Below, in pieces: positions 1-8,328 of a stretch of DNA of 64,000 nt (position 1 is the first letter of the stretch; every line of letters starts with the position of its first letter). Source of the DNA: Pseudomonas nabeulensis (lineage in GTDB: Bacteria > Pseudomonadota > Gammaproteobacteria > Pseudomonadales > Pseudomonadaceae); NCBI RefSeq assembly GCF_004682045.1, contig NZ_QUZT01000026.1, positions 1 to 64,000 of the forward strand. The letters run 5' to 3'. The position numbers were made by a program, and so were the translations under genes. A model generated the notes under the pieces. That model worked only from the letters and a program-made list of their open reading frames with translations, ran no database searches and had not been told where the DNA came from.

Positions 1-10
1 CTGGCATTAG

Positions 11-33
11 GGCAAGCCCCCTCCCACATTTGG
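11..33. repeat. Half REP element (GTGGGAGGGGGCTTGCCC family)
   Basis: The segment reads as the complement of the GTGGGAGGGGGCTTGCCC motif seen in full at 45110-45200. Only one arm lies in the window, just downstream of the LysR gene at 61-957, so this is either a singlet REP or the right half of a REPIN cut by the window edge. Confidence 0.6.
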
Positions 34-60
34 ACCCTGTTGAATCAGTCGGACGCAGTG

Positions 61-957
61 CTAGAACAACAACCGCGAAAAATCACAACACGCCTGGGCC
101 AACCTGGCCACGTCCTGGTTCAAGCCAAACTGCCGGTCCACCCGGTGCAGCGCTACGTACTGGATATCCGGCAGTGCCGGTTGGGTGACTAGGGCACGCA
201 AGGTGCCTTGTTCGATCAAATGGGACAGGCACCCCACCGGCAGGTAGCTCACGCCAATCCCCGACAACGCAAGCCCCGCCTGCACCAACAGGTTGTGGCT
301 GGTGAGGGTGCGTGGCAGTTGGATGTTGTGCGCGGCCAGCCAGCGTTCGTAGATCATCCCCGTGCCAGACTGCGAGCCCTGGGTGAGCACCGTGTAGCTT
401 GCCAGGGTTTCCAGGCTGATGGGGTCGGCGTCCGGGATCAGCCCGGGGGAACACATCCAGGCGTTTTCCACGCATTGCAACGGCGTGCTGTGAAAGCGCG
501 GGTCGCTGTACACGTCGGGCACGATCACCAGGTCCAACTGGTCGCTTTCCAGCTTGCGAAACAGCTCACTGCTGAGCTCCACCGACGGTTCGATCTGCAC
601 TTTGGGGTAAGCCTGGCGCAGCGCGTCCACCAGGGCCGGCAACCAGGTCAGGGCAGTCAGTTCGGTAACGCCCAGGCGAAACCTGCGGACCAACACTTCG
701 CGGGCGCTGACGCGCTCCAGCAACTGGTCGCGGCTGTTGAGCAGGTCGCGGGCGTAGTCCAGCAGTTCACCGCCCTTTTCCGTCAGCCGGGCGTTGCGTT
801 TGCTGCGGTCGAAGATCTCGACATCAAAGGTGTCTTCCAGCTCCTGGATGCGCTTGGAGATGGCCGACTGCGACATGTTCAGCTTGTTGGCCGCGGCCTC
901 GAAACTGCCCAGTTCCGCGATCCAGTAAAGCGCATCGATTTGCTTGAAGGTGATCAT
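61..957 (-). CDS. LysR-family transcriptional regulator
   Basis: The 298-residue protein has the normal LysR length. An N-terminal winged helix-turn-helix (about residues 1-60, with the typical AAANKLNMSQSAISKRIQEL segment) is followed by a periplasmic-binding-protein-like effector domain. It is transcribed divergently from the RraA-type aldolase gene at 1080, with 122 bp between them. By the usual LysR arrangement it probably controls the aldolase, aminotransferase and transporter genes in response to their substrate. The ATG at 957 fits the family N-terminus, although its ribosome-binding site is weak. The effector cannot be read from sequence. Confidence 0.9.
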   Translation of the reverse strand: MITFKQIDALYWIAELGSFEAAANKLNMSQSAISKRIQELEDTFDVEIFDRSKRNARLTEKGGELLDYARDLLNSRDQLLERVSAREVLVRRFRLGVTELTALTWLPALVDALRQAYPKVQIEPSVELSSELFRKLESDQLDLVIVPDVYSDPRFHSTPLQCVENAWMCSPGLIPDADPISLETLASYTVLTQGSQSGTGMIYERWLAAHNIQLPRTLTSHNLLVQAGLALSGIGVSYLPVGCLSHLIEQGTLRALVTQPALPDIQYVALHRVDRQFGLNQDVARLAQACCDFSRLLF

Positions 958-978
958 GGTGAGCCAGTCATGAAAAAA

Positions 979-1008
979 AGCGATGCTAGCACATCATAAA
1001 ATATCGCT
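979..1008. promoter_or_regulatory. Divergent promoter with AGCGAT/ATCGCT inverted repeat
   Basis: The gap between the LysR gene and the aldolase gene contains AGCGAT (979-984) and its complement ATCGCT (1003-1008), separated by 18 bp of AT-rich sequence. This is a candidate LysR binding site. The arms are short and a chance origin is possible. Confidence 0.3.
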
Positions 1009-1079
1009 AAAACTCTTCGATCATCACTCCTAAGATCCGCTCATCGTCCAACGAAATCCCATGATCCTGGAGTTTTGCC

Positions 1080-1745
1080 ATGTCCTTGCCCGGTTCACGC
1101 ATCCTTCCCAATGCGCCCATGGCCCCGCCCGAGTTGCTTGAGGCATTTGCCCAAATCGTTACGCCGCACATCAGCGACAACCTGGGTCGGCACATCGGTG
1201 CCCGTGGCCTGACGCGCTACAACCGCAGCGGCAAATTGGTGGGCACGGCGATCACCGTGAAAACCCGTCCCGGCGACAACCTGCTGATCTACAAAGCCAT
1301 GAGCCTGCTGCAACCGGGCCATGTACTGGTGGTGGATGGCCAGGGCGATACCAACAACGCGGTGATCGGCGAGTTGGTCAAGCTGTATGCCCTGCAACGC
1401 GGCTGCGTGGGGTTTGTGATCGACGGTGCGATCCGTGATGTCGCCAGCTTTGACGACACCCCGTGCTACGCCCGCGCGGTGGTGCATACCGGCCCTTATA
1501 AGACCGGCCCGGGCGAGGTGAACGTGCCGGTGTCCATCGGCGGCATGCTGATCAACCCCGGCGATGTGCTGGTGGGGGATGAGGATGGCCTGGTCGCGTT
1601 TTCCCAGGCGGATGCCGCCGAAGTGCTGCGTCGCGCCGCACAACATGCCGAGCACGAAGAGGCCGTCAAGGCTGAAATCGCCAGCGGCGCCGTGCGCCAG
1701 AGCTGGATCGACAAGGTGCTGGATAACGCAGGGCTGGCCTCATGA
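1080..1745 (+). CDS. RraA-family / HMG-CHA-type aldolase
   Basis: The 221-residue protein belongs to the RraA / 4-hydroxy-4-methyl-2-oxoglutarate (HMG) aldolase superfamily. These are divalent-metal class II pyruvate aldolases that cleave 4-hydroxy-2-oxo acids, or act as decarboxylases of oxaloacetate-like acids. The Gly-x20-Arg-Asp type motif that binds metal and pyruvate is visible as GELVKLY...IDGAIRD (about residues 99-124), so it looks catalytically competent rather than a pure RNase E regulator. The start at 1080 has a GGAG eight bases upstream. The stop overlaps the aminotransferase start by four bases (ATGA), implying translational coupling. The exact substrate is inferred, not known. 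Confidence 0.8.
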   Translation: MSLPGSRILPNAPMAPPELLEAFAQIVTPHISDNLGRHIGARGLTRYNRSGKLVGTAITVKTRPGDNLLIYKAMSLLQPGHVLVVDGQGDTNNAVIGELVKLYALQRGCVGFVIDGAIRDVASFDDTPCYARAVVHTGPYKTGPGEVNVPVSIGGMLINPGDVLVGDEDGLVAFSQADAAEVLRRAAQHAEHEEAVKAEIASGAVRQSWIDKVLDNAGLAS

Positions 1746-2947
1746 AACAGTTTCTGTCGGAGCGCGTGCTGGGCATCGCGCCCTCCCCGAGCATTGCTGC
1801 CAATGCGCTGGTCACCGAGTTGCGCGCCCAGGGCCGCGACATCGTCAACTTCACCGTGGGCGAGCCGGACTTCGACACCCCGGCGCACATCCTCGAAGCC
1901 GCCACTCACGCCATGCACAGCGGCGATACCCATTACACCGCCACCACCGGCACCCTCGCCCTGCGCCAAGCCATCTGCCTCAAGCTGCAACGCGACAATG
2001 ACTTGAACTATGGCCTGGACGAAGTGGTGGCCGGTTGCGGCGGCAAGCACATCATCTATCACGCGTTGGCGGCCACCTTGAATCGCGGCGATGAAGTCAT
2101 CGTGCACACGCCGTACTGGGTGTCGTACCCGGATATCGCACGGCTCAACGATGCCACCCCGGTGATCATCCCTGGTGAGGAAAACCTGGGCTTCAAACTG
2201 TCGCCTCAAGCGTTGGAAAACGCGATTACCCCGCGCACTAAATGGGTGATCCTCAACAGCCCGAACAACCCCAGCGGTGCGGTGTACAGCGAGCCGGAAC
2301 TGCTGGCCCTGGCGCAGGTGTTGCGCAAGCACCCTCATGTGCTGATCATGGCCGACGAGATCTACGAGCACTTTGTCTACGGCGACGCCCGGCATATACC
2401 ACTGACGCGCATCGCACCCGACCTCAAGCCGCGTACGCTGATCATCAACGGTGCCTCCAAAGGCTACGCGATGACCGGCTGGCGCCTGGGTTTCGGCGCC
2501 GGGCCCGCGTGGCTGATCGCGGCCATCGCCAAGCTGCTGTCGCAAACCACGACGTGCCCCAGCTCTCTGAGCCAGGCTGCGGCGGTGGCGGCATTTGCCG
2601 GTGACCAGGCGCCCATCGCCGCCATGCGCGAGGAGTACCAACAACGTCGCGCCCGGATGTTGGAGTTGCTGGCTGAGGTTCCCGGTCTGAGCTTTACCCC
2701 GCCGGACGGTGCGTTCTACGTGTTCGCCAATGTGAGTGGTTTGATGGGCAAGCGAACGCCCCAAGGCGATCGCCTGGAGAGCGACTCCCAACTGGTGGAC
2801 TACTTGCTGCGTGACTACGGCCTGGCCACGGTCAGCGGTGCGGCGTATGGCATGTCGCCCTATGTGCGCCTGTCGTTTGCCAGCAGCCTGGACGTGATCG
2901 AAGAAGGTTGCCGCCGCCTCAAAGACGCATGCCACGACCTGCGCTGA
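1742..2947 (+). CDS. PLP-dependent aminotransferase, class I (fold type I)
   Basis: The 401-residue protein matches the aspartate/2-oxo acid aminotransferase family. The PLP lysine is K240 in NGASKGYAMTGWRLG. The NSPNNPSG motif and the DEIYEHFVY segment that contacts the cofactor are intact. It overlaps the upstream aldolase gene by four bases. Known chemistry of the pair suggests that a 4-hydroxy amino acid is transaminated here to a 4-hydroxy-2-oxo acid, which the aldolase then splits. The substrate is an inference from context. Confidence 0.88.
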   Translation: MKQFLSERVLGIAPSPSIAANALVTELRAQGRDIVNFTVGEPDFDTPAHILEAATHAMHSGDTHYTATTGTLALRQAICLKLQRDNDLNYGLDEVVAGCGGKHIIYHALAATLNRGDEVIVHTPYWVSYPDIARLNDATPVIIPGEENLGFKLSPQALENAITPRTKWVILNSPNNPSGAVYSEPELLALAQVLRKHPHVLIMADEIYEHFVYGDARHIPLTRIAPDLKPRTLIINGASKGYAMTGWRLGFGAGPAWLIAAIAKLLSQTTTCPSSLSQAAAVAAFAGDQAPIAAMREEYQQRRARMLELLAEVPGLSFTPPDGAFYVFANVSGLMGKRTPQGDRLESDSQLVDYLLRDYGLATVSGAAYGMSPYVRLSFASSLDVIEEGCRRLKDACHDLR

Positions 2948-2964
2948 CGGCCCCCGCTACACCC

Positions 2965-2988
2965 GATGGCCAACGGATGGCCATCTTT
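2965..2988 (+). terminator. Hairpin with short T-run between aminotransferase and transporter genes
   Basis: GATGGCC (2965-2971) and GGCCATC (2979-2985) form a seven-base-pair stem with a seven-base loop, followed by TTTT. It lies 17 bp after the aminotransferase stop and could attenuate read-through into the transporter gene. The T-run is short. Confidence 0.4.
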
Positions 2989-3041
2989 TGACTGCCTAGA
3001 ACAACAACTTAAAAATCATTGATCTCAAATGAGGCATTCCC

Positions 3042-4307
3042 ATGCACACGCCCCGTATCGCGCTGGTCTGGCAAATCATGATCGGCTTGCTCGCCGGCAT
3101 CGCCATTGGAGCCCTGCTGCACAGCTTCCCCGAATCCCGGCCATGGCTGGTGGACAACCTCCTGCAACCGGCGGGCGATATCTTTATCAAGCTGATGAAG
3201 ATGATCGTGGTGCCCATCGTGTTCTCCTGCATGGTGGTGGGCATTGCCGGGCACGGTGACGGCAAATCCCTGGGCCGTATTGGCGTGCGGTCCCTGGGCT
3301 ATTTTTTTTGCATCACCACCTTGGCGATCATCGTCGGGCTGGTGCTGGGCAACCTGCTCAAACCGGGTGCCGGCACTGAGCTTTCCAGCCTGCACGCGGC
3401 GAATATCACTCTGCCGACCAGCAACGGCAGCGGGCACAGCCTGGGGCAGATCATCGTCGGCATCATCCCCGACAACGTGATCAGCGCCATGGCCCAGGGC
3501 AGCCTGTTATCAGTGCTGTTTTTTGCGGTGATGTTCGGCCTCGGCGTGGCGCGCCTGCCTGCCGAACGCAAGGACCCGGTGATCGCCCTGCTGCGTGGCG
3601 TGTCGGATGCGATGTTCAAGGTGACGTCGATGATCATGGCCTACTCCCCCATCGGCGTGTTCGGCATGATCAGCGTCACCGTGGCCAACTTCGGCTTTGG
3701 TTCGCTGCTGCCATTGGCCAAGCTGATCCTGGTCAGCTATGTGTCCATCGCGTTCTTTGTGCTGGTGGTGCTCAACCTGGTGGCGCGCCTGTGCGGGATC
3801 AACCTGTTTGCACTGATGCGGCATATCAAGGACGAACTGATCCTCGCCTTCTCCACCGCCAGCTCGGCATCGGTCATGCCGCAATTGATGAAGAAGCTGG
3901 AAACCTACGGCGTACCGCCATCACTGGTGAGCTTCGTGGTGCCGGTGGGTTACTCATTCAACCTTGACGGTGCCTCGCTGTTCCTCGGCATCGGCACCCT
4001 GTTCGTCGCGCAGTTGTATGGCATCGACCTGAGCCTCGGCGACCAGGCGCTGCTGGTGGTGACCATGGTGCTGACGTCCAAGGGTGCAGCAGGCGTGCCG
4101 GGGTTTATGTTTGTGATTCTGTCGGCCACATTGGCCAGCGCCGGTTTGCCGTTGGAAGGCATTGCGTTTATTGCCGGGGTGTACCGGCTGATGGAGATGC
4201 CGACCACGGCGCTGAATGTGCTGGGTAATGCGTTGGCGCCGTTGGTGATTGCGAAGTGGGAGGCGCGTGGGGCGAAGGTGGAAGCCCAGGCAAGCTACAC
4301 ACGCTAG
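3042..4307 (+). CDS. Dicarboxylate/amino acid:cation symporter (DAACS family)
   Basis: The 421-residue inner-membrane protein belongs to the GltP/DctA (SLC1-like) family. Visible family signatures are the serine-rich re-entrant loop STASSASVMPQL and the NLDGASLFLGIG segment on transmembrane helix 7, where the substrate and cation sites lie. The ATG at 3042 has TGAGG nine bases upstream. It probably imports an acidic amino acid or dicarboxylate used by the upstream aminotransferase and aldolase. A strong terminator follows at 4324-4351. Substrate choice between glutamate-like and C4-dicarboxylate compounds cannot be made from sequence alone. Confidence 0.88.
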   Translation: MHTPRIALVWQIMIGLLAGIAIGALLHSFPESRPWLVDNLLQPAGDIFIKLMKMIVVPIVFSCMVVGIAGHGDGKSLGRIGVRSLGYFFCITTLAIIVGLVLGNLLKPGAGTELSSLHAANITLPTSNGSGHSLGQIIVGIIPDNVISAMAQGSLLSVLFFAVMFGLGVARLPAERKDPVIALLRGVSDAMFKVTSMIMAYSPIGVFGMISVTVANFGFGSLLPLAKLILVSYVSIAFFVLVVLNLVARLCGINLFALMRHIKDELILAFSTASSASVMPQLMKKLETYGVPPSLVSFVVPVGYSFNLDGASLFLGIGTLFVAQLYGIDLSLGDQALLVVTMVLTSKGAAGVPGFMFVILSATLASAGLPLEGIAFIAGVYRLMEMPTTALNVLGNALAPLVIAKWEARGAKVEAQASYTR

Positions 4308-4323
4308 GGTAAAGCCCATGAAC

Positions 4324-4351
4324 AAAGGCGCTCCCAAGAGCGCCTTTTTTT
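4324..4351 (+). terminator. Intrinsic terminator after the DAACS gene
   Basis: A stem of AAAGGCGCTC and GAGCGCCTTT with a four-base CCAA loop runs into seven T residues. It lies 17 bp after the transporter stop and 40 bp before the end of the convergent LysR gene. Confidence 0.92.
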
Positions 4352-4390
4352 ATACCTGGATTTTGGTAAGCGGATTATCCACGGCCCTGA

Positions 4391-5287
4391 TCATCGTAAA
4401 GACGCTGTGAGACGCTGGCTCAGCAACGCGGAAAACTCCTCGGCCAGTGCGGTTCGAGGAATATCACTGCGGAAAACCAGACCAAACGAATAAGGCAGCG
4501 CGGGCACAAAGGGGCGCGTCACGATGGGCAGGCTCAAGAAGTCATTAGCCAGCAATTCATTGATGATCGAAACCCCCAGCCCTTCCGCCACGAATGCACA
4601 GGCAGCACCTGCCGAATGCACTTCCATCCGCACATTGGGAAGGATGGAGGCCTGTCGAAATACCTGGTCGAGTTCGGTGCGTAGATTGCGTTGGCGCCCC
4701 AACAACACCAGGGGAATTCCGCGCAGATCACTCACATGGATAACCGGTTTTTCACACAGCGCATGCCCTTGCGGGATCACGCACACGCCTTGCACCTTCA
4801 GCACGGGCATCACGTCAAAACCGGGAAGCTCTGTGGGCAAGCGTACGAACGCAAAATCGACGCTGCGGTCCAGCACCGCTCGCTCCAGTGCATCGTAGGA
4901 GCCCGTCACCAGCTCGATCACCAGGTCATCTCGACCTTGCATGAACTCAGCCACCAGCCGGGGCAGGCACTGGTGGGTCATGCTGGTGGGCACCGCTACA
5001 CGCAACAGTGGCCGGCTGGAGTGACCCAGGCGCAAGTCATCGGCCATGCGCTGGACGCGTTGCATGTTGTCCACCAACCCCGAGACTTCCGGCAGGAAGG
5101 CCTCGGCCTCGGCAGTTGGTGTGAGCCGGCCCTTTCTGCGCAGGAACAAGGCAAAGCCCAGGGACTCTTCCAGTTGGCTGAGCAAACGGCTGATGGCGGA
5201 CTGGGACACGCCCATACGCGTCGCGGCGTCGATGGTCGACCCGGTGGACATGATGGCCTGGAAGGCTTCCAGTTGTTTGAGGTTCAC
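4391..5287 (-). CDS. LysR-family transcriptional regulator
   Basis: The protein is 298 residues from a GTG at 5287, which gives the typical NLKQLEAFQAIM start and has GGAG seven bases upstream. A longer GTG start at 5308 is open but less likely. The helix-turn-helix (AATRMGVSQSAISRLLSQLE) and effector domain are intact. It lies next to and in the same direction as the OprD gene, and probably controls the OprD / YfcC-type carrier / CocE hydrolase group through the repeats at 6717-6812. The effector is unknown. Confidence 0.88.
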   Translation of the reverse strand: MNLKQLEAFQAIMSTGSTIDAATRMGVSQSAISRLLSQLEESLGFALFLRRKGRLTPTAEAEAFLPEVSGLVDNMQRVQRMADDLRLGHSSRPLLRVAVPTSMTHQCLPRLVAEFMQGRDDLVIELVTGSYDALERAVLDRSVDFAFVRLPTELPGFDVMPVLKVQGVCVIPQGHALCEKPVIHVSDLRGIPLVLLGRQRNLRTELDQVFRQASILPNVRMEVHSAGAACAFVAEGLGVSIINELLANDFLSLPIVTRPFVPALPYSFGLVFRSDIPRTALAEEFSALLSQRLTASLR

Positions 5288-5363
5288 GGTCAGGCTCCAA
5301 GCGAACACGGCGGGACGCAGTGTCCGTCGGCAAAGCCTGTGGCGTCCAGTTGCACAGCCTGCC

Positions 5364-6590
5364 TTACCAGAGCTTGATGTCGTAGGTCAGGTAGAGGCGG
5401 TTGTAGTCCCAACTTGTGAGCACATTCGAGCGGTACGCAGTGTTGCGAAACTCGGCGCCGACGCCTTTGAATGTCCCACTCTGGATCACGTACTTGAGGC
5501 TGGTGTCCAGCTCATGCTCGTCCGCCGGTTTGCCGGAATATTTAGCGTCAAAGCCCTTGTAGTAGCGAACCATGAAGTTCAAGCCCGGCATCGCCACGGC
5601 GGTGAAGTCATAGTCGTAGCGCAGCATCCAGGTTTTCTCATCCTCCAGGATGAACTTGCTGACGCCTGGGCTGGTGAAGGAGGTGGTCGCGCCACCGTTC
5701 AAATACGGCAATGCCGAGTTACCGGACAGTTGCTGGTAACCGCCGCCGAAGGTGTGCCCACCGACTCGGTAACTCAAGACACCGGCGAACATGTCCGCAT
5801 CCGACGCACCGTTATAAGCGGCCCCGGCTTCAAGGCTGTCGTAATAACGCAAGTCGGTGGTCAAGTTGCCTGGGCCCATGGCTACTTTATGCACCAGGCC
5901 GAAAAAGTGCTGGCGGTAGAAGTTTTCTAGTTCGCCGTAATAGTAAGACAGGCTCAGGTTTTTATTGACGGCATAGTTACCCCCGGCAAAGTAAAAGTCG
6001 CCATGTTTCGGCCCTTTATAACCGCTGGGGATCAAGTCGACGTTATCGCTGGAGTTACGCAACTTCGATTGATCCAGCCGCCCGCCCTGTACAAATAAAC
6101 GTTCGACGCCGGTGTATTCAAACTGAGTGCCTTGAAAGGTCTGCGGCAGCAAACGCCCATCGTTGTAGCTGACCACCGGATTCTTGGGCAACAGGGTGCC
6201 GGTCTTCACCACCACGTCGGCAAAGCGCAGCTTGCCGGTGACCCCCAGGCTGGAAAAATCATTCGCCGCGCGGCCGTCATCATGCACCGGCAACAGGCCT
6301 GTACCAGCATGGGCCGGGCTGGAATCGAGCTTCACCCCCAGCAGTCCCAAGGTGTCGACACCGAAACCTACCGGGCCTTGGGTGAAGCCGGAACGCAAGG
6401 TCAGTAACAGACCCTGGGCCCATTCGACGCGATCGTTGCCGCCGCTGCGGTTGTCATGGTTGAAGGCGTAGTTACGCAGCGCCAAGTGGCCAGTGGAGTC
6501 GTCCAGAAAACCATCTGCTCGGGCAGTTAGTAGGCAAGGCACCATTAAGCTGGCGCACAAAAGCCCGCCGGTCGTCATAAACGCACGCAT
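5364..6590 (-). CDS. OprD-family outer-membrane porin
   Basis: From the ATG at 6590 (GAGGG seven bases upstream) the precursor is 408 residues, with a Sec signal peptide of about 24 residues ending at ARA. The mature part shows alternating beta-strand patterns, a C-terminal YDIKLW typical of outer-membrane barrels, and the family segment DGRLLPQTFQGTQ. OprD porins admit basic amino acids, small peptides or aromatic and organic acids. The divergent inner-membrane carrier (6886) and hydrolase (8329) suggest this porin brings in the substrate of that pathway. A longer start at 6647 would place 19 residues before the signal peptide and is rejected. Confidence 0.9.
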   Translation of the reverse strand: MRAFMTTGGLLCASLMVPCLLTARADGFLDDSTGHLALRNYAFNHDNRSGGNDRVEWAQGLLLTLRSGFTQGPVGFGVDTLGLLGVKLDSSPAHAGTGLLPVHDDGRAANDFSSLGVTGKLRFADVVVKTGTLLPKNPVVSYNDGRLLPQTFQGTQFEYTGVERLFVQGGRLDQSKLRNSSDNVDLIPSGYKGPKHGDFYFAGGNYAVNKNLSLSYYYGELENFYRQHFFGLVHKVAMGPGNLTTDLRYYDSLEAGAAYNGASDADMFAGVLSYRVGGHTFGGGYQQLSGNSALPYLNGGATTSFTSPGVSKFILEDEKTWMLRYDYDFTAVAMPGLNFMVRYYKGFDAKYSGKPADEHELDTSLKYVIQSGTFKGVGAEFRNTAYRSNVLTSWDYNRLYLTYDIKLW

Positions 6591-6716
6591 GTTAAAGCCC
6601 TCAGCTGTATTGTCGTTTTTGGTGGCAGAGAGTGAGAAATCAATCAACTTTTTATTGATGACTGACAGGGGTCATGGCCCCACGTCGAGACGAACGCTAA
6701 CGAATTGAAATGCCCG

Positions 6717-6812
6717 CCACAAGGTTATGACGAAAGCGCATCAGGCTATGACAAACACCCCATCTTCAACACAAAACGCATAGGCCAATACGGGTTCGTC
6801 ATAACGTTGTGG
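6717..6812. promoter_or_regulatory. Divergent promoter with 18-bp inverted repeat operator pair
   Basis: CCACAAGGTTATGACGAA (6717-6734) recurs in inverted orientation at 6795-6812 with one mismatch. A partial direct copy, GGCTATGACAAA, lies at 6744-6755, exactly 21 bp from the matching part of the left copy. The set sits between the divergent OprD (start 6590) and YfcC-type (start 6886) genes and looks like multiple binding sites for one regulator on the same DNA face. The adjacent LysR protein is the obvious candidate. Confidence 0.65.
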
Positions 6813-6885
6813 GCGATTTGCGATTGTCCTACTGTGCGCCGGTAGCCGATGGCTAAGCCCATAAAAACAAGATGAGGACACCGCA

Positions 6886-8304
6886 ATGTCAGCCACCCCG
6901 GCACTCGACTCCGCGCCCGCAAAAAAAACCAGTCGTCCACTCAACCCGGCAATCATTTTGCTGAGCATTGTGTTCCTGGCGATGGTGCTGACCTATGTGG
7001 TGCGCTCCGGCCAGTTCGAGCGCCAGGACATTCGAGTGATTCCCGGCACCTATCAAGTGCTGGAGAAAGACACCTCGTTGAGCCAGCTGTTCAGCCTGCA
7101 ACCACGCTCGACCGATAAGCCCGTGGCGCAACCGGTGTCACTGGCGCAAACCTTCCTGGCGATTCCGCTGGCCATCGAAAAGCGCGCCGGCTTGATCTTC
7201 ATGGTGTTGTTCATCGGCGGCATGTTTGCCGTGCTGAACAAGACCGGCACCATCGATGCCGGCCTGGATCGGCTGCTCGGCGTCACCAAGGGCAACGTCT
7301 ACATCCTGGTGCCGACCCTGATGCTCGCATTGTCGGCCGGCAGCACGTTCATGGGCCTGGCGAAGGAATACATCATGTTCGTGCCGGTGATGGTGGCCAT
7401 GGCGAACCGTTTGGGGCTGCCGAATATCGTCGGCCTGGCGATAGTCGCGCTGGCGGTGAAGACCGGCTACATGGGTTCCATCTCCAACCCGATTGCCCTG
7501 TCCGTTGCCCAGCCTCTGGTGGGGCTACCGGTGTTCAGTGGCTTGAGCATGCGCGTGGTCGCGTACTTCACGTTCGTGGCGTTGGCGGTGGGTTACCTCT
7601 TGTTCTATATCCGCCGAAGCGGTTTCGATACCTCGGCGACGTTTTCCCACAGCGGCAATACACTCTCTCTGCGTCACACCTTGAGCCTGATCACTCTGGG
7701 GCTGGGCGTCGGTTTCCTGGTGTATGCCTCCAACACCTGGCACTGGAAATACCCCGAGCTGTCCGCCTATTACCTGGCGCTGACCATCGCCTTTGCCGCC
7801 ATCGCCGGCATGCGCCCCAGCACCACCGCCAGCATCTTCGTGGAAGGCATGAACAAGATGCTGATGGCGGGCGTGCTGATCGCCCTGGCCACCGCCGTCG
7901 AGTCGATCCTGGCCAGTGGGCAAGTGCTCGACACCATCGTCAACGGGCTCTCGCAGATCATCGGCCAGCACGGCCAACTGCCCGCCACGTTCGGCATGTT
8001 CTTCGCGCAGATGGGCCTGGATGTGGTGATCCCCTCCACCAGCGGCCAGGCGGCCGTGACCATGCCGATCTTCGGCCCACTCGGCCAGCTGGCCGGCGTG
8101 AGCCCGCAAACCACGGTGTATGCCTTCCTGCTGGGCAATGGCCTGACCAACATGATCACCCCGACGTCCAGCGGCCTGCTGGTGCTGCTGGCCGCGGCCA
8201 ATGTGGGCTGGGTGCAGTGGGCCAAGTTTGTCATGCCGTTGTTTCTGCTCTGCACCGGGGTGGCGTTGCTGCTGCTGGCTTTTGCCGCACTGACTGGCTA
8301 CTGA
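6886..8304 (+). CDS. YfcC-family (C4-dicarboxylate/arginine-type) inner-membrane carrier
   Basis: The 472-residue polytopic protein has about 12 hydrophobic segments. It matches the YfcC / DcuC-ArcD-like family, for example in the AGSTFMGLAKEYIMFVPVM and PSTSGQAAVTMPIFGPLGQL segments. Members exchange or import amino acids, peptides or dicarboxylates. The start has GAGGA eight to nine bases upstream. It is 24 bp ahead of the CocE-type hydrolase and almost certainly cotranscribed with it, so the likely role is delivery of a substrate that the hydrolase then cleaves. The substrate is not identifiable. Confidence 0.82.
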   Translation: MSATPALDSAPAKKTSRPLNPAIILLSIVFLAMVLTYVVRSGQFERQDIRVIPGTYQVLEKDTSLSQLFSLQPRSTDKPVAQPVSLAQTFLAIPLAIEKRAGLIFMVLFIGGMFAVLNKTGTIDAGLDRLLGVTKGNVYILVPTLMLALSAGSTFMGLAKEYIMFVPVMVAMANRLGLPNIVGLAIVALAVKTGYMGSISNPIALSVAQPLVGLPVFSGLSMRVVAYFTFVALAVGYLLFYIRRSGFDTSATFSHSGNTLSLRHTLSLITLGLGVGFLVYASNTWHWKYPELSAYYLALTIAFAAIAGMRPSTTASIFVEGMNKMLMAGVLIALATAVESILASGQVLDTIVNGLSQIIGQHGQLPATFGMFFAQMGLDVVIPSTSGQAAVTMPIFGPLGQLAGVSPQTTVYAFLLGNGLTNMITPTSSGLLVLLAAANVGWVQWAKFVMPLFLLCTGVALLLLAFAALTGY

Positions 8305-8328
8305 AGCCCCACCGACCAAGGCGTTGTT

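Noticed and set aside
208..999. Long plus-strand reading frame opposite the first LysR gene
   Set aside because: It is the antisense shadow of a clear LysR gene, lacks recognisable domains, and is rich in His/Gln/Gly as expected from reverse-strand GC-rich codons.
1496..2935. 479-codon minus-strand frame opposite the aminotransferase
   Set aside because: It spans two well-supported plus-strand genes and has no family motifs or ribosome-binding site; this is an open frame caused by high GC at third positions.
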